Below are positions 1-11,409 of a stretch of 29,890 bases of DNA, in pieces. Source of the DNA: Haplomitrium mnioides (lineage: Eukaryota > Marchantiophyta > Haplomitriopsida > Calobryales); the NCBI GenBank assembly GCA_049999725.1, contig JBNGIS010012604.1, positions 1 through 29,890 on the forward strand. Direction: 5' to 3'. Position numbers and translations under genes: made by a program. The notes beneath the pieces are model-generated. The model was not told the DNA's origin and ran no database searches. It was given only the letters and a program-made list of their open reading frames with translations. The stretch's first letter is position 1. Each line of letters opens with the position of its first letter.

Positions 1-355
1 CCTTAAATCATTCCAAGTTGAATATTTTTCTTTGTAAATAAACTTTAATTCATTGTTAATATTTTTATTTGTTTCGTAGAAGTATTTTCATCTCCAGAAT
101 ATAAGTATTTTGCTTTTCACTTTTAAGGTTATTATCTCGCTGAAGCATCTGCCCAAGTTGTTTGAATTTCTTTTCTTTTGAAAACTTTGTTGTAAAAATT
201 TAAATCTTTAGCGTTATTTGACTCAGAACAAGAGCTTTGTACCCATTTTTGACTTTTAGATTCCGATTTAAAAGTCAAAATCTTTTGCATGCGTAGAGTT
301 TTGTGCAGAAATGGAACATTTATAGTTTGTTTCCTCGGTTGTAGAAGTATGAACC

Positions 356-455
356 NNNNNNNNNNNNNNNNNNNNNNNNNNNNNNNNNNNNNNNNNNNNN
401 NNNNNNNNNNNNNNNNNNNNNNNNNNNNNNNNNNNNNNNNNNNNNNNNNNNNNNN
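356..455. other. Assembly gap (100 N)
   Basis: Exactly 100 undefined bases, the usual placeholder for a scaffold join of unknown size. It sits just before the tandem array at 571-780, so repeat collapse is a likely cause. Short open frames crossing it are not real. Confidence 0.98.
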
Positions 456-570
456 ATGCACGCATAGACTTTGATTTGCAAGCCAAACGTACAATGTACA
501 AAAACTTTTCTACCGAGCCTAAAACCTAGCTTCTTCTCAGTCTTTCTTTAAGAATATTGTGGTTGTGAGT

Positions 571-780
571 TCGGATTCCTATGCGCGCATAGACTTTGGG
601 GTGGAGTGTTCAGATGGTGAGTTTGGATTCCTATGCACGCATGGACTTTGGGGTGGAGTGTTCACCTGTTGAGCTTAGGTTCCTTAGCGCGGCTAGTCTT
701 TGGAGTGGAGTGTTCACATGTTCAGCTTGGATTCCTATGCGCGCATAGACATTGGGTCGGAAGTCCACGCCTTCCAAAAG
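571..780 (-). repeat. Tandem array A1, ~52-base units with palindromic core
   Basis: Four units begin with GGATTCC or GGTTCC at 574, 625, 678 and 729, giving a period of 51-53 bases. Each carries a core resembling CTATGCGCGCATAG (perfect palindrome at 579-592), followed by CTTTGGGGTGGAGTGTTCA or a close variant. The same core recurs in four other arrays in this window. The minus-strand reading of this array corresponds to the plus strand of the array at 10820-11045. Confidence 0.85.
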
Positions 781-1661
781 TTCTAATTCTCCTGCATAAC
801 CCTTAAGCTTCTTCATATAAAGACAACCGCTTACAACTTTGTTTGTACACAGGTTCTAGACTCTTCCGTAGATCTTGAGACCTTTGTTTGCTTGAATCAA
901 GTCTAAAACTTGAACACGTTTCTTGTTTACAATCTTAGTGCAATCTCCTTAGCTACTACCTTTTTTATTCAGAACTATAATACGTTTCTGTAAATGCTTC
1001 GTTGAACTGTGAAATATTTTTAATTGCTGGAACCTTTTTGAAAGTCTACATTCACTTTTGCTTGCATGGATTTTCAACTTAATTTGAAAGCTTCCTTTCC
1101 TCTTGACATTTTAATTGAACCTCCTAAATCGATGCAATGTTTCTTTTTGTTTGTTTTTTTGTTTACCATTGCAAACTCATTCCTTTGACTTCTAGTCCTC
1201 TTAGGCTTTTTCCTTGTGTTTTGTAATATTTTTCCAACAAAAAAGTTTGAAAGAGCATAATGTGTACGTGCGCCTCAAGTTTGTACAATCAAACATATTT
1301 TAAAATAGTTTCTTTGAATGTGTATTTAAACTTTTGCGCTTAGAATTGTAATTAATGATAAATGTAATTTTTTGATGAAAACTTACCGTAATTTTTATGA
1401 TTTTAAACAAATTCGAGTTTTCAAATGTTTTCGTAAAAACTAGTAATATTGATTGATTTCGCATAACAAAATTGACTTTCGCTCTATTATGGTTGCTAAA
1501 ATGACCAAAAACAAACCCAAAAAACTCATGTACTTTTTGTTTTTAAAAATTAACCTCGTTTTTTATGTTTTTTGATATGAAAAATCACAATTTTTCCCTA
1601 AAGAAAAAGTTCCTATTCTGAGTAGCATGTTCATGGTTCAAAGTAGCGGCTGTTCCCTCCT

Positions 1662-2919
1662 TCACTCCTTGACTTTGTTTATGAACTTCCGCTAATAACT
1701 TTGTCAAGGCTTTGTGACTTATGTATCAAGCAATTTGAATCTTGCTCAGATGGTAATAGGTCTGATAACTTTGTGTTGCAATTCTTCTTTGAGGTTGTGT
1801 GCTTGATTGTGTCATAAGCGCCACCAGCTTCTCACTTTGTAGTTTACTTCCATTTTCTATAACGCCAGTCTCTTAGGTGGCGACATCTGTCTTGACTTCT
1901 TATAATCGATGATGAAGTCCCTTAATGGTCTATCTGACAGAATAGCTCTAAGAAGAACAAATTGCTTTGGCCAAAAAGAATGATTGGACATGCATAGAAA
2001 GTGATAGCATGCCCGATAATTGACGGTAGACCTCAATAAGCAACAGTGGATTTGATAAGGGATGGTTTGACCCAATAGTTGACTTCTTCTGATGGGGCGC
2101 TGCCCAATGCCCTCTTTCATATGGAAGTTGGAACATCGCTCTGCTAGAGAAAGGACAAGTTTGTATAATCAACTCTAATAGTTGACTTCTTCCAATAGAG
2201 CATTGTGCGACGTCGTCTTTCACAAGGAAGTTGGACCATTGTACCCACACAAAAAAGGACAACTTTGCATAGTCAGCTTCAAAGCTTGACTAGACCCGAT
2301 AAAAATGACAAAACCCTAAAGAAAGAGATTGAATAGAAAGGAAGAACCCTTGCTGGATTCCAATAGAGCTGAATGAGACTCGATAGATTGGCTTCTATGT
2401 CGCCGCTTGGTTCTGGAGAACACTACCTTCTTAATTCTCCATCATTTCCTTTGATTTTTGTTATTCCAAAAGCGCTTTCACCCCCTCTTCCTATTTGGCC
2501 ATGTTATAGTCTTAACATTTGAGAGTCAAGAACGCCACGGCCCTCTCTATCTCATCCCTTTCAATCAGCTTTCGGACTATCCATTCTGTCTGTGCTCCCA
2601 TGTTTCTCATCCCTTCACTATGATCCTTTTCCCTTAGGTTTTCCCTTACATTTTCTTCCTCATAAGTTCTTCTAGAAAGCATCTAGAGAGTCCCCTCTTG
2701 GTGCAATCAAGTTGCGATGCTGAGAACCCTCATTTTGGTTTATTGTATCATGTATCTGGGTCACAATCTGATGCCTTGCTTGGTTGTCACCTCCCATGGT
2801 CTTTAGTTGGCCTTGTCCTGCTCCTTGGGCTAACAGATATGTCTTCAATACTTCAAAAGCAGGTTATTTGAACTGAAATTGAAAAAAATTGACATAATCT
2901 TGTTCCCAATCAACTGACA
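1662..2919 (-). repeat. 3' LTR remnant of element 1
   Basis: The inner edge is fixed by TGACA at 2915-2919 on the plus strand (TGTCA on the element strand), followed directly by a polypurine tract. The same arrangement occurs at 21344 in element 2. The outer edge is not found and may have been lost where repeat X begins. Short minus-strand frames between 1857 and 2262 show no recognisable protein. A two-unit tandem repeat lies inside. Confidence 0.65.
2076..2283. repeat. Two-unit tandem repeat of ~103 bases in the LTR remnant
   Basis: Both units start with TAGTTGACTTCTT (2076 and 2179). They share CTTTCA, GGAAGTTGGA, AAAGGACAA and a closing block resembling ATAATCAACTCTAA. Units are diverged, so this is an old duplication, perhaps of a regulatory block as is common in LTR U3 regions. 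Confidence 0.75.
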
Positions 2920-2932
2920 TAGCTCCTCTTTG
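2920..2932 (-). other. Polypurine tract of element 1
   Basis: The minus strand reads CAAAGAGGAGCTA directly before the LTR start TGTCAGTTG. The adjoining sequence GTGAAGCATCCTC matches GTGAAGCGTCCCC beside the polypurine tract of element 2 at 21347-21360. This is where plus-strand DNA synthesis of the retroelement is primed. Confidence 0.7.
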
Positions 2933-3249
2933 AAGTGTGAAGCATCCTCACAAACACCTTGTCTTCAACGAAGAATTAGATCGGCTTCTGTTGGGAAAAT
3001 CTCCTTGCATTCTTGCTGTCCTAATGTTGAAGTGCATTTGTATGTGTCTTAGTGCCCGCGGGTCGATATTGTAGTGATTCACTTCACCGCTATGAATGTT
3101 GTACTCCTACTAACTGTACAGTTGTTGCTTCTTAAATTGACTGCCGAAAGGAAGACTAAAACTAGAAAAATTGCTTGTTTAAGAACTAAAAATTGCAACC
3201 CCTTTTAGGCATGTGGTCCTCCCCTCCTTGGCTCTCAAGAGTGGTTTCC

Positions 3250-4480
3250 TTCCTCTTATCGATAGAAGTACTACTTTAGTCAATCATTGTAGACTTGATT
3301 ATTGATTTTGTTGCCTTAGACTGTTGTAAGATGCATTGACCCTTTGTTGTGCACTCTTTGGAGAATATAAGGTCCCATCCAACAAGTATGCAACTTCTTG
3401 GGAAAGTGGACGAACTTGTTGTCATAGAGCAACACTAGATCTCCTTCTTGCAGAAGTTGAGGCTAGAGCTTCCGATCATATTGAGCCTTGCTCAATTGAT
3501 GTTGGTGTTTCAATCTTTGTTCCGCCACCAACCGTGTCTCCTCAAGTTGCTCTAGTTGTTCCAGACGTTATTTTTTGCTTTTGTTCTCTCCCCGCCGCTT
3601 TGTGATCAACACCCTATGAGTGGGTACCTTGAACTCCACTAGCAGCAAAGAGTGCTACCGGAACACCAGGTAATAAGGACTGTGACCAGTGGTGGTCTAA
3701 TGGGCTTGGCTATACACGAATGCTGTAGTGAGTAACTTTAGGTCCTAGTTTGTTTTGCTGGTTGCCACCGATTGGCTAAAAATTTTGCCAATGATACCAT
3801 TTGCCCTCTCGATGAGCCTGTTAGCTTTCAGATGATAAATAGTTGTCTTGCGATGCTTGACCATGTAGTTCTTTGTGAGCTCCTTGGCAACTTGACTCAA
3901 AAAGTAGGTGCCTTGATCACTTACTAGTTTTGGAGGCGCTCAACCTTGTGAAAATTTTCTCATACATGAACCATACCATTGTAGAGGCATCATCCCTATG
4001 TGTATCCCTTGCTTCCACCCACTTGGTGGCATAATCGGTGGATAGCAAAATATAGCGGTTCCCTCTCCTGGTGGTTGGAAAACTCTGGCCGATGAAGTCA
4101 AGTCCTCCTTTCTCGAAGGGTGCCACAGCCAATATATGGATCAATGGGTGGTGAGCAGAGGGGGATGGCCTTCCCGATCTCTAACATGAATTGCACTGTT
4201 TTACAAAGAAATGGGTATCCATGTGCATAGTGGGCCACCAGTATTTAGTCACCAAGATCTTTTGTGTAGTGGTCTCAACAGCAAAGTGGTCGCTCTCCTC
4301 ATCTTCGTGCATGGTCCTCATAACAGCGGTGGCTTGGTCCGCTTCTAGACATCGGCGTACCTGCCCGTCTAGGCAGGATTTATGGAGCACCCCCTTGATC
4401 ATCGCACCCTTCTCAAAAACACTGTTGCTACCTTTCGGGTCCAATCCTTGGAAATTCACACCATAAGGAGGCAACGTATG
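3250..4480 (-). pseudogene. Integrase (element 1), decayed
   Basis: Integrases join retroelement cDNA to host DNA. On the minus strand the zinc-binding domain comes first (about 4325-4181), with H..H spacing and a final C-N-S-C. The catalytic core follows, with the three expected acidic positions: D in GLDFIG (near 4095), D in SDQG (near 3915) and E in LIERANG (near 3810). A frameshift around 3925-3945 separates the first two. A C-terminal part with EGDLVLLYDNKF and WMGPYILQRV lies near 3300-3460 and includes one stop. No chromodomain is visible after it. The family assignment is secure; the copy is dead. Confidence 0.88.
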
Positions 4481-4559
4481 ATATCTCTTTAGTTAGTGGT
4501 CCATCCTTCTCGTATATGAAACGACTCTTTGTCGAAAAAGGTGTCATCTACCGCTTAGC

Positions 4560-4935
4560 CTCCCTATGCATACGTTGGTCGGGAGAAAAAATTGGCATTA
4601 CTATTTTGTTTGCTTGGTCGCACTTTAACCTCGTAATCAAACTCTTGCAATAGCAACATCCACCTAGATGCCCTCTTCATAAGATCTGACTTGTTGACCA
4701 TGTACCAAATGGTGTCATGATCCATATGGAAGATCACATGATAGTGCAACAAATAGTGTCTAAATTTCTTCAGAGAGTAGATGATGCCCAATTGTTCCTT
4801 GTCGGTGGCAGAGTAACTCTTTTCTATGGAAGTCATGAGTCGGCTTGCATAGTAAATGGGGTGGTCTCTCCCTTGGTCATCCATCTGGCTCAACACCAAT
4901 CCTACACAGAAGCCTGAAATGTCCACCATTACAAT
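4560..4935 (-). pseudogene. RNase H domain (element 1)
   Basis: A 121-residue open stretch matches the RNase H domain that follows Gypsy reverse transcriptases. It shows VLSQ, IYYASR, a DKEQL segment, MDHD (matching the usual TDH-A position) and the family ending RWMLLLQEFDYEV. This enzyme removes the RNA template during reverse transcription. The normally invariant first aspartate context (CDAS) appears as VDIS. It lies directly between RT and integrase, as expected. Confidence 0.88.
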
Positions 4936-5028
4936 GAACTCCTTTTCTCAATTGGCTGGCAGAAGTACTGGTGCACACTAAAGTAGTCATTTGAGTTTAT
5001 GGAAACTTGCCAAGTGTGGTTCAATGGG

Positions 5029-5800
5029 TTAGAAATTACAGCTCTTCTTTACCATATCGATGAGGGGTCGAGCAATGAGGGCGAATTGAGGGATAAACCT
5101 TCCATTGTACCCCACGCATCCTAAGAACCCCTGTACCTCCTTCAGGCTGTTAGGAAATGCCACCTTTGACCAGACCCTAACCTTTTTCCGGTCCACTTTG
5201 ATTCCCCTAGCGGAAACTCGGTGTTCCAATAATATTCCTTCTTTCACCACAAAGAAGCACTTGCCGGAGTGACGTTTGAGCTTGGTGTCTCACCATCGCT
5301 GAAATGTTAGATGTAGGTTCTCTACATGCTCCCTTGCCTTGATGTAGACAACAAAGTCATCAATAAAGATCTCGAGGAACTTGCGCAAGTAATCGTGGAA
5401 CAGGTTCACCATTAATCGTTGGCAGGCTCTAGGTGCGTTGCATAGTCCAAATGGCATCCGTCGGAAGGCAAGCACCCCGCACTCCATTGTAAAGGTTGTT
5501 TTGAGCTGGTCCTCTTGACGAATCCAGACTTGATTACATTATGAGTAACCATCCATGAAATAGTACACCTCATGTCTTGCAACCAGGTCTAGCACCCCAT
5601 CTAGGAATGGTAGAAGGTAGTGGTCTTTTTTGGTGGCATGATTCAACCTCCTGTAATCTTGACATACTATGATTTTTGGCCTCTCATTCAGTCCAAGTTT
5701 CTTCAACACTATCACCACAGGGGACACTTGTTCACTATTGAGGATCGAGTAGATAAAGTCAGCTTCCAACAACCAATCCACCTCTTGCTTGACCATCAGA
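5029..5800 (-). pseudogene. Reverse transcriptase (element 1), decayed
   Basis: Three blocks lie in the correct order. The fingers (5796-5539) contain VSPVVIVLKK, VCQDYRRLN and YYFMDGYS. The palm (5487-5290) contains RRMPFGLCNAP and the catalytic FIDD box at 5356-5367, a YxDD variant with F in the first place. The thumb (5250-5029) contains EGILLEHRVSARGIKVD and KEVQGFLGCVGY. Frames are broken between the blocks. The wording is closest to plant Athila/Tat-like Gypsy elements. The enzyme copied element RNA into DNA; this copy cannot. Confidence 0.92.
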
Positions 5801-6200
5801 GATAGCTTGGAGTTCAGCCAGTATTGCTTCTACCATAGTGGTGTAGCCGTGGGTTCTAGATCAATCCGATGCTCTCCAAATTCCCTCGGTACTCCGTGGA
5901 GGTCAGAGTGATGTTAGGAAAACACATCTTGGTAATTGTTCAATACCTAAGCATATGCTTTCTTCTCCTCACGATTGAGATCGAATCCAACTTGGAAGGT
6001 TTTCCCTGATGAGATGGCCACCACATGGTACTGGTCAGTCTTAACTATCGTCAATTTGGGCTAGTGGTCTTGTACGGCATTTTTTGACTCCCAATTATTT
6101 GCTTTTTGCCAATCATGTTTGCAATGGAAGGAGTGGTCACTTCAGTATCCCAAATAGGTGCTACTTGATACACTGGTACTTCCATTTCCCCTTTGATGTC

Positions 6201-6850
6201 CTACAAGCTGCCTAATAGGTCCTCTTTGCTCATTTGTTCAAGATATTTCACCCAAAGAGTGCCCTTGGAGTCAGAGTCATCCTTGACACTCCAATTGGTG
6301 TCATTGGCCCCATCCACACTAGTTTCCCCCTGATACGATGGTTGCCCATAGTACACCACAGTTCTAGGTTCTCCGAACCTCAACATTTGGGTCTTGCAGT
6401 CGTCGGTTACTTTAGCTCTAAAGAGCCATGGTATGCCAATCATGGCAGGGTAGGGTGACATGTTGGCGGGCCTCATCACTAGGTAGTTCAAGGAAAAGTC
6501 CACTCCTCCTATGCATGTCAGAACATTGGCTAACGCCTCCTAACGGTTTCATTCTGGATCCATCTGCCAACCTCATAGTCCATGATGTAGCTTCAAAGGT
6601 CCGGTAACCCAATTGGTGTGTTCTTTGTTCCACCATCATATTCATTCTCGTGGCTCCATCCACCGTAACCATGGTCAAGGTGTAGCCTACGATTTGGATG
6701 CCAATTTCTGAGGCTCCTTGATCTTCACATAACATCATAGCATCGGTCGAGTTTCCCACTAGTGGCAATCGCCTCCTCCACCTTGGTCCCATCAGCAATT
6801 CCCTTAATTGATGTCGATAGATGGGACTGTCCTTGATCGGCTGTCCCATG
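6201..6850 (-). pseudogene. Aspartic protease region (element 1)
   Basis: The 6849-6418 frame contains VDGATRMNMM followed by RLADGSRMKPLG. This corresponds to the plant Gypsy retropepsin pattern D-G-G/A..NIM ... LRMADQS...PLG. A shift near 6535-6545 moves the continuation to the 6503-6201 frame, which has YPAMIGIPWLFRAKV, matching the conserved YPILLGRPWL segment. The protease cuts the Gag-Pol polyprotein. A spacer of about 400 bases without a clear motif (5800-6200) separates it from RT. Confidence 0.75.
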
Positions 6851-6964
6851 GTGGTGGTGACAAGGCAATCTCATACATCTTGCTTAATGCAGTAGGTTGT
6901 GCTGCTTTGGATTTATCTTCCATTCCTTATGTAGCCTTCACCTTCTGCATGTCTCTTAGTGTTT

Positions 6965-8821
6965 CTATGGCCGCTTTCTATGCCTTTGCCTCCTCAAGAG
7001 CTTCCAAGTGTTCTCGAACATTCTCCTCTTGCTTCGGGTAGAACAACTTTGGATGGTTCCTCTGGTAATCTGATTCCTGGTCTGTTGGAACTTGGTCAAC
7101 TGGTTCAGTTCTCCTCCCTTGGCGGCTAGGTTTTTCTTTCTTCTGGTGACTATTTTTTTTGTCTCCTTAGATCCTCTCGTGGTGACCCTGTAGCATTCCT
7201 CAACTGATGGCATTTTCCATCCAAGAAACTCAGTGGCATGCTCCCATTCCGTGAGGACACACTACACATTGGTAATGGTCCCTTCTACCGGTGCAACTCC
7301 AGAATGCAAGAACATCCCTACTAACTCTAGATGACGTGTGATAGGACATATAGCGCCAACATAGCCTTCCTTTTTACAAGAGGTGCAGAGTTTTGTGGGT
7401 ATTCCTCAGCCTTGCTTCCTAGGTTCAAGACATCCAGTCAAAATATGCCCCAATTTCCCATAGTTCTAGTACACCATGATGTGTGTGTGGTTAACCCTTT
7501 CTTCCATTGTACTATTTGGCGTTGCTGACCCCATCCACCTTGCTGGTTCTAGCCAAACACCATAGGTTGGCCCATCAAATTACATGGGGTACTGGTTACT
7601 TGGCATATGTATTTAAGGGAATCTTCCATGATGAAATCTACCTCCTCCCTCACATATTCAGGTGGTCATACTGCATTTTTGGTTTTTCCAAAGAGCATTT
7701 GCGACTACCGTGTTCGTGTTTCCCACAATGGACGCACCACACATGGGTTAGCGTGGCACTCACCCTTTTCCCTTATGCCTTTAGTCTTGTAAAGTGGATG
7801 GACAATGCCTACAATTTGCGATTAATGTCATCAATGGGATCATGGCCATTCTTTTTTTGGGGCTATCCTCCATTGGTGCCATGCTTGTATGCCTTCATGC
7901 TTCCTTCTTTCTTGGGCTTCTATCTCGACCCATTTTCCCTTTCTTTTTCTGATTAACCTTCTTCCTTTTGTAATGAACCTTGCTTCTTCTTTTTTCTTCT
8001 AGAGCCTCCTTCCTCTAAATCGTCACTATTTTCTTTGTCTAACTTTGAATATGATGTTGTGTCATTGCTTGAGCGGCTGTCCTCATCATTGGAGGAGGTC
8101 TCTAACCCATATCGCATCTTGGTCTTCTTCCTTGAACTTGACATTGTGGCTTTGATATAGGAGCGCACTCTCTCCATTGCTTCTTCAAAGGTTTTGAGGT
8201 TGCCTTGCCTTACGCAAGCTCCCACCCTTTTGGGCAGCCCTGATGTGAACCAAGAACATAACATCCCATCCTCCGGTACTAGTGTGACTCACCTCGCTAG
8301 CCTTTGGAACCACTGCAAGAATTTTTGCATAGACTCTTTTTTTGTCATTTCAATCTGCTCAATCCGGATGAGTTCAGGCCTCATCGTCTCCTCCTATTTT
8401 TCTGAGTTCTGCCAGAAACAAAGATTTGAATAACTGCTAGTTGTTCTTGTTGGCTTCCGCCAAGTCCCAATACCAAGGTCCAACCTCTCCTTTCAAGACA
8501 CCCAACAAGATGGTGGTTATAATCGCCCATTCCTCGTTTTCTTGTGTTATACCTTCAAATTCAGCAGTCCAATCATCAGGGTTGTTCTAGGAAGGGTAAA
8601 TGGGGGCATGTGGCCCATTGGGATGCATGTCCATTCATGGCTTGTGGTCTTTCCATGCCTGGCAGCTCATTCCACATATGAGCGATCTCCACCTTGTTAT
8701 TGTCAACTTCTTAGTAAGGCATGGATTGCTTGTAACTCTAGTAGTTTGTACTCTCTTGACTCTTTTGTCCCACTCCGATCTTGATGGATCCGGTTTGTGC
8801 AGGTTGTGGGTCTGGTCTCAT
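6965..8821 (-). pseudogene. Gag (element 1), decayed
   Basis: The likely start is ATG at 8821, 29 bases inside the primer-binding site. A capsid-like stretch follows, broken by stops: WAIITTILLGVLKGEVGPWY, then LFKSLFLAELRK, then MLCSWFTSGLPKRVGACV in the 8264-7953 frame. That frame ends in a Ser/Asp-rich linker and a basic KKKKQ patch. An intact CCHC knuckle sits at 7695-7736. A further charged, probably coiled-coil stretch (7213-6965) leads to protease. Gag packages element RNA into particles. Confidence 0.82.
7695..7736 (-). other. Intact CCHC zinc knuckle of Gag (element 1)
   Basis: The minus strand encodes CVHCGKHEHGSRKC, an exact CX2CX4HX4C nucleocapsid knuckle that binds element RNA. 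It is in a different frame from the upstream gag linker, so a frameshift lies between. All four metal ligands are kept. The matching knuckle in element 2 (22995-23036) has lost the last one. Confidence 0.9.
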
Positions 8822-8849
8822 GTTGGTCTTAGGTTCCTTTGAACCTTTG

Positions 8850-8866
8850 CCCTCCTTTTAGCTCCA
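8850..8866 (-). other. Primer-binding site (element 1)
   Basis: The minus strand reads TGGAGCTAAAAGGAGGG, starting 8 bases inside the LTR edge and beginning with the TGG expected opposite a tRNA CCA end. It differs at two positions from the site TGGCGCTAGAAGGAGGG of element 2. I do not recognise the tRNA. It is not the common iMet or Asp type. Confidence 0.75.
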
Positions 8867-8874
8867 AAAACTTA

Positions 8875-9920
8875 TGTCATGCCCTTCTCCCCGTCCTTAA
8901 CACCCCGAGATCCAATTTCAAGGAGAAAGGGTGAAACTCTTATGGAGTAAGATTGGAACTATTGGTACTCCGTCTTATGTGGATTTGTGAAGGTATTGTT
9001 TTCTTTGCAATAGTCTGTTAGTTATATGCATGAATGAATTTCACTTGCTCCATATGCATGGTCTTGCAAAAGAGTATAATATAAGTTGAGTTATATAGTG
9101 TAATTGCGCAAGCATGTGGGTTAATATGTGGACATCATTCAGTGTGGTGGATAAGTGTTGCCAAGCGGAACTTGTTTCTCGTAGATTAGTGTTGTCGAGC
9201 CCAACCTGTCTCTTCTAAGATGAGCTAAGGAGGCAATTTCCAAGAAATCATTATAGTTTTGATCATGATAATGATGTGGGTTCTATCCAGTATGGTGATT
9301 GATGGCTATAGTGGAGACAAAAAAAAAATGTTTTCTCAAGCTTAAGCACACAATTGAGGAATGGCAAATAGATCCATCGTTTTCTTTTGTAAAAACAAGT
9401 AGAGTTATTGGAGAGAATTGCATTTAGAGTAATAATGAAAAGAAAGTAGAGCCATTGGACAAAATGGCATTATGAGAAATAGTGCCGGAAAACTTCTAAA
9501 GCAACTGAGTGAGGTTTGATGCAAAGATCCCAAACATCGACTACAAATTGGCGGTTAGAAGTTTTATTATAGAGATCACTAATTCTTGCAACACATTGAT
9601 GGTCAAGAGTTTCAATGTAGAGGTCACTAATACTTTAGCATGTTGAAGTTTAGTGTCGAAATTATACCAATTTTAAATCATATGGCTCCAACTCCTCTTT
9701 CAGGTTTTTTTGCAAGGTGCTATGATTCTCATTATTTTTTTGGGAGAAGATTGCTAGACTACTATAATAACAAGTGTATGACTCACAAGGCATTCAAGTC
9801 CAATAGCAATGGATATATTTCAAAAAATATACTAGTTTTTGTTTATTATGGTTCATTGACTCCTTAAAATTGTCAATGTACTTCAAATAAAATAATAATA
9901 TATTTTTTTTCATCACACTA
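8875..9920 (-). repeat. 5' LTR remnant of element 1
   Basis: The inner edge is TGTCATGCCC at 8875 on the plus strand, followed by CTTAACACCC and an AGGAGAAAGGGTGA-like block. The start of the element 2 LTR at 16627 and 23489 reads TGTCACGCCCC...CTTAACACCC...GAGGAAAGAGGTGA. No coding capacity is seen. The outer end is not identified; sequence from about 9925 on belongs to repeat X. Short plus-strand frames here (for example 9640-9867) show nothing recognisable. Confidence 0.6.
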
Positions 9921-9924
9921 TTAA

Positions 9925-11409
9925 CAACCGCTACTTTGAATGAGGAATAGGCTACTCAAAACAAGAAACTTTTTTTTAAGGAAAAAAAACGTAGTTTTTT
10001 AGCTAAAAAAATAAAGAAAATAAGGTTATGTTTGAAAAACAAAAACTACGTGAGTTTTTTAGCTTCATTTTTTTGTTGCTTTAACAAGTATGATAGAGCA
10101 AGAAGAAATTTCATTATGCAAAATAAAACAGTATTCTTGGTTTTTAAGAAAATATTAGAAATCTTGAAATCTCTGAAAAGTATACAAAATATAGTATGTT
10201 TTCACAAGAAATTTGCATTTATCATTGATTACATTTCAAAGCCAAAAAATTGAAACATACGTCAAAATAAGTTATTTTGAAATACGCTTGCTTGCACAAA
10301 CTCTATGCACATATAGACACAATGCTCCTTAAAACTTATTCTTTTGAAAAAAAATAGAAAACATGAGGAAAATGCCTAAGAAAACTAGAACTCAAGAGAA
10401 TGAGTTTAGAATCATAGACAAAAATTTGAACCCAACAAAACAAAACATACATAGATTTAAGAGCTTCATTTTCAAGTTCAAGCAAGAAAGAAGTTTTTTT
10501 TTTTTAATAGTTAAAAGTTAATGCGCAAAAAGATTAAAGTGGGTGTATTTTAGAAGGTTTCAACAATTGAAAATATTTTTTAATTTAGAGAGTCATGTAT
10601 GCAAAGGAGTCATACTTAAGAATCAAAAAGGCAGCGGCTTAAGAGATTTACTTCAGAATTTAAACAAGCAATATATCCAAGATTTTGACCAGAGTCTGCC
10701 AAACAAAAAATTTCGAGCTCTAAAAAAGAGTCTTTGAGCAATGTAGAATCTAAGTTGTATGCGGTAGTCATTGTATGTAGAATATGTAGGGTTGTATATC
10801 ATATTTAGTACATGTAAAGGGCTTGGACTTCCATCCAAAAGTCTATGCACGTATAGGAATCTGATCTCAGCATTTGAACACTCCACACCAAAGTCTGTGT
10901 GTGTATAGACTTCCAGGATCAACATCTGAACACGTAGAAACAAAGACTATGTTGAACCTAGGTTTCAAGTTCCACAACAGAGTCTTTGCGTACAAGAGGT
11001 TTTGACTTGCATATCAAAGTCTATACACGCATAAGGTTCAGACTTCAACATCAGAGTACAAATGCGCTTAAGGTTCTATTTTTTGCAACGCTTTCTAGAC
11101 ACGTTTAGTATTTTGTTTTTTGATTTGGAATCTAAAAGTAAAAGGATACAAACTTGTATATTTGAGTCAAAGCGCACTATGGGTTTCAAGTTTTACATAA
11201 GAGTCCTTACAAGCACAAGATTAAATAGTTAATTTGGGAAAATGCTTCAGTGATACCAAAATATTTAACTCTTCTAGCAAATGATAAACAAGAAAAGAAC
11301 AAGACTACATTTTGGATCAAAACATATTTACAAACTAAATGAAAATAATAATTACATATTTAAGTTTCATTCACAAAAAATAAAAATGAACTTGGAATGC
11401 TTTGCACTA
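9925..11409 (+). repeat. Repeat X, right copy (inverted partner of 1-1660)
   Basis: Plus-strand sequence homologous to the minus strand of 1-1660. It begins near AACAACCGCTACTTTGAA and runs through the array at 10820-11045 to AACTTGGAATG at about 11390-11400. It ends close to the 3' end of the DUF7869-type pseudogene on the opposite strand (~11528). It may therefore be the terminal, non-coding part of that gene's element. No protein is recognised. Confidence 0.75.
10820..11045 (+). repeat. Palindromic array A2
   Basis: Diverged units carry AAAGTCTATGCACGTATAGG, AAGTCTGTGTGTGTATAGAC and AAAGTCTATACACGCATA with spacers resembling GAACACTCCACACC. It corresponds to array A1 of the left X copy in reverse orientation. 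Units are more decayed than in A1. Confidence 0.75.

Larger units (their letters stand above)
1..1660 (-). repeat. Repeat X, left copy (inverted partner of 9925-11409)
   Basis: Read on the minus strand, this segment follows the plus strand of 9925-11409 over its whole length, with many substitutions and small indels. Anchors include the start CCGCTACTTTGAA with GCTACTC and a run of A/T-rich sequence after it, GTTGTAAGCGG/GTTGTATGCGG, GGAATCTAAAAGT, ATGCTTCAG, and AACTTGGAATG at the window edge. One end of the family appears to lie near 1645-1660. The other end runs off the left side of the window. No convincing protein is encoded. If X is the 3' part of a DUF7869-type transposon, as the right copy suggests, its gene would lie left of the window. 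Confidence 0.75.
1662..9920 (-). mobile_element. Element 1: decayed Ty3/Gypsy LTR retrotransposon
   Basis: Read on the minus strand, the order is LTR start of internal region, primer-binding site, gag, protease, reverse transcriptase, RNase H, integrase, polypurine tract, LTR. This order (integrase last) defines Ty3/Gypsy. The internal region is 2920-8874, 5955 bases. Many stops and frameshifts make it non-functional. No chromodomain is visible after the integrase, and the RT and thumb segments most resemble the plant Athila/Tat side of the family, but the primer-binding site is not the Asp-tRNA type of Athila. Outer limits are uncertain: I could not align the two LTR remnants, and both edges abut copies of repeat X. 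Confidence 0.9.

Noticed and set aside
1857-2262. Two overlapping minus-strand frames
   Set aside because: They cover the tandem pair in the LTR remnant and show no recognisable motif.
7507-7956. 149-codon plus-strand frame
   Set aside because: It is the opposite strand of the element 1 gag/knuckle region, which has recognisable motifs on the minus strand.
8875-9920. Direct alignment of the two element 1 LTR remnants to define its full size
   Set aside because: I could not find matching stretches between 1662-2919 and 8875-9920 by eye; the retained parts may come from opposite ends of a long LTR.
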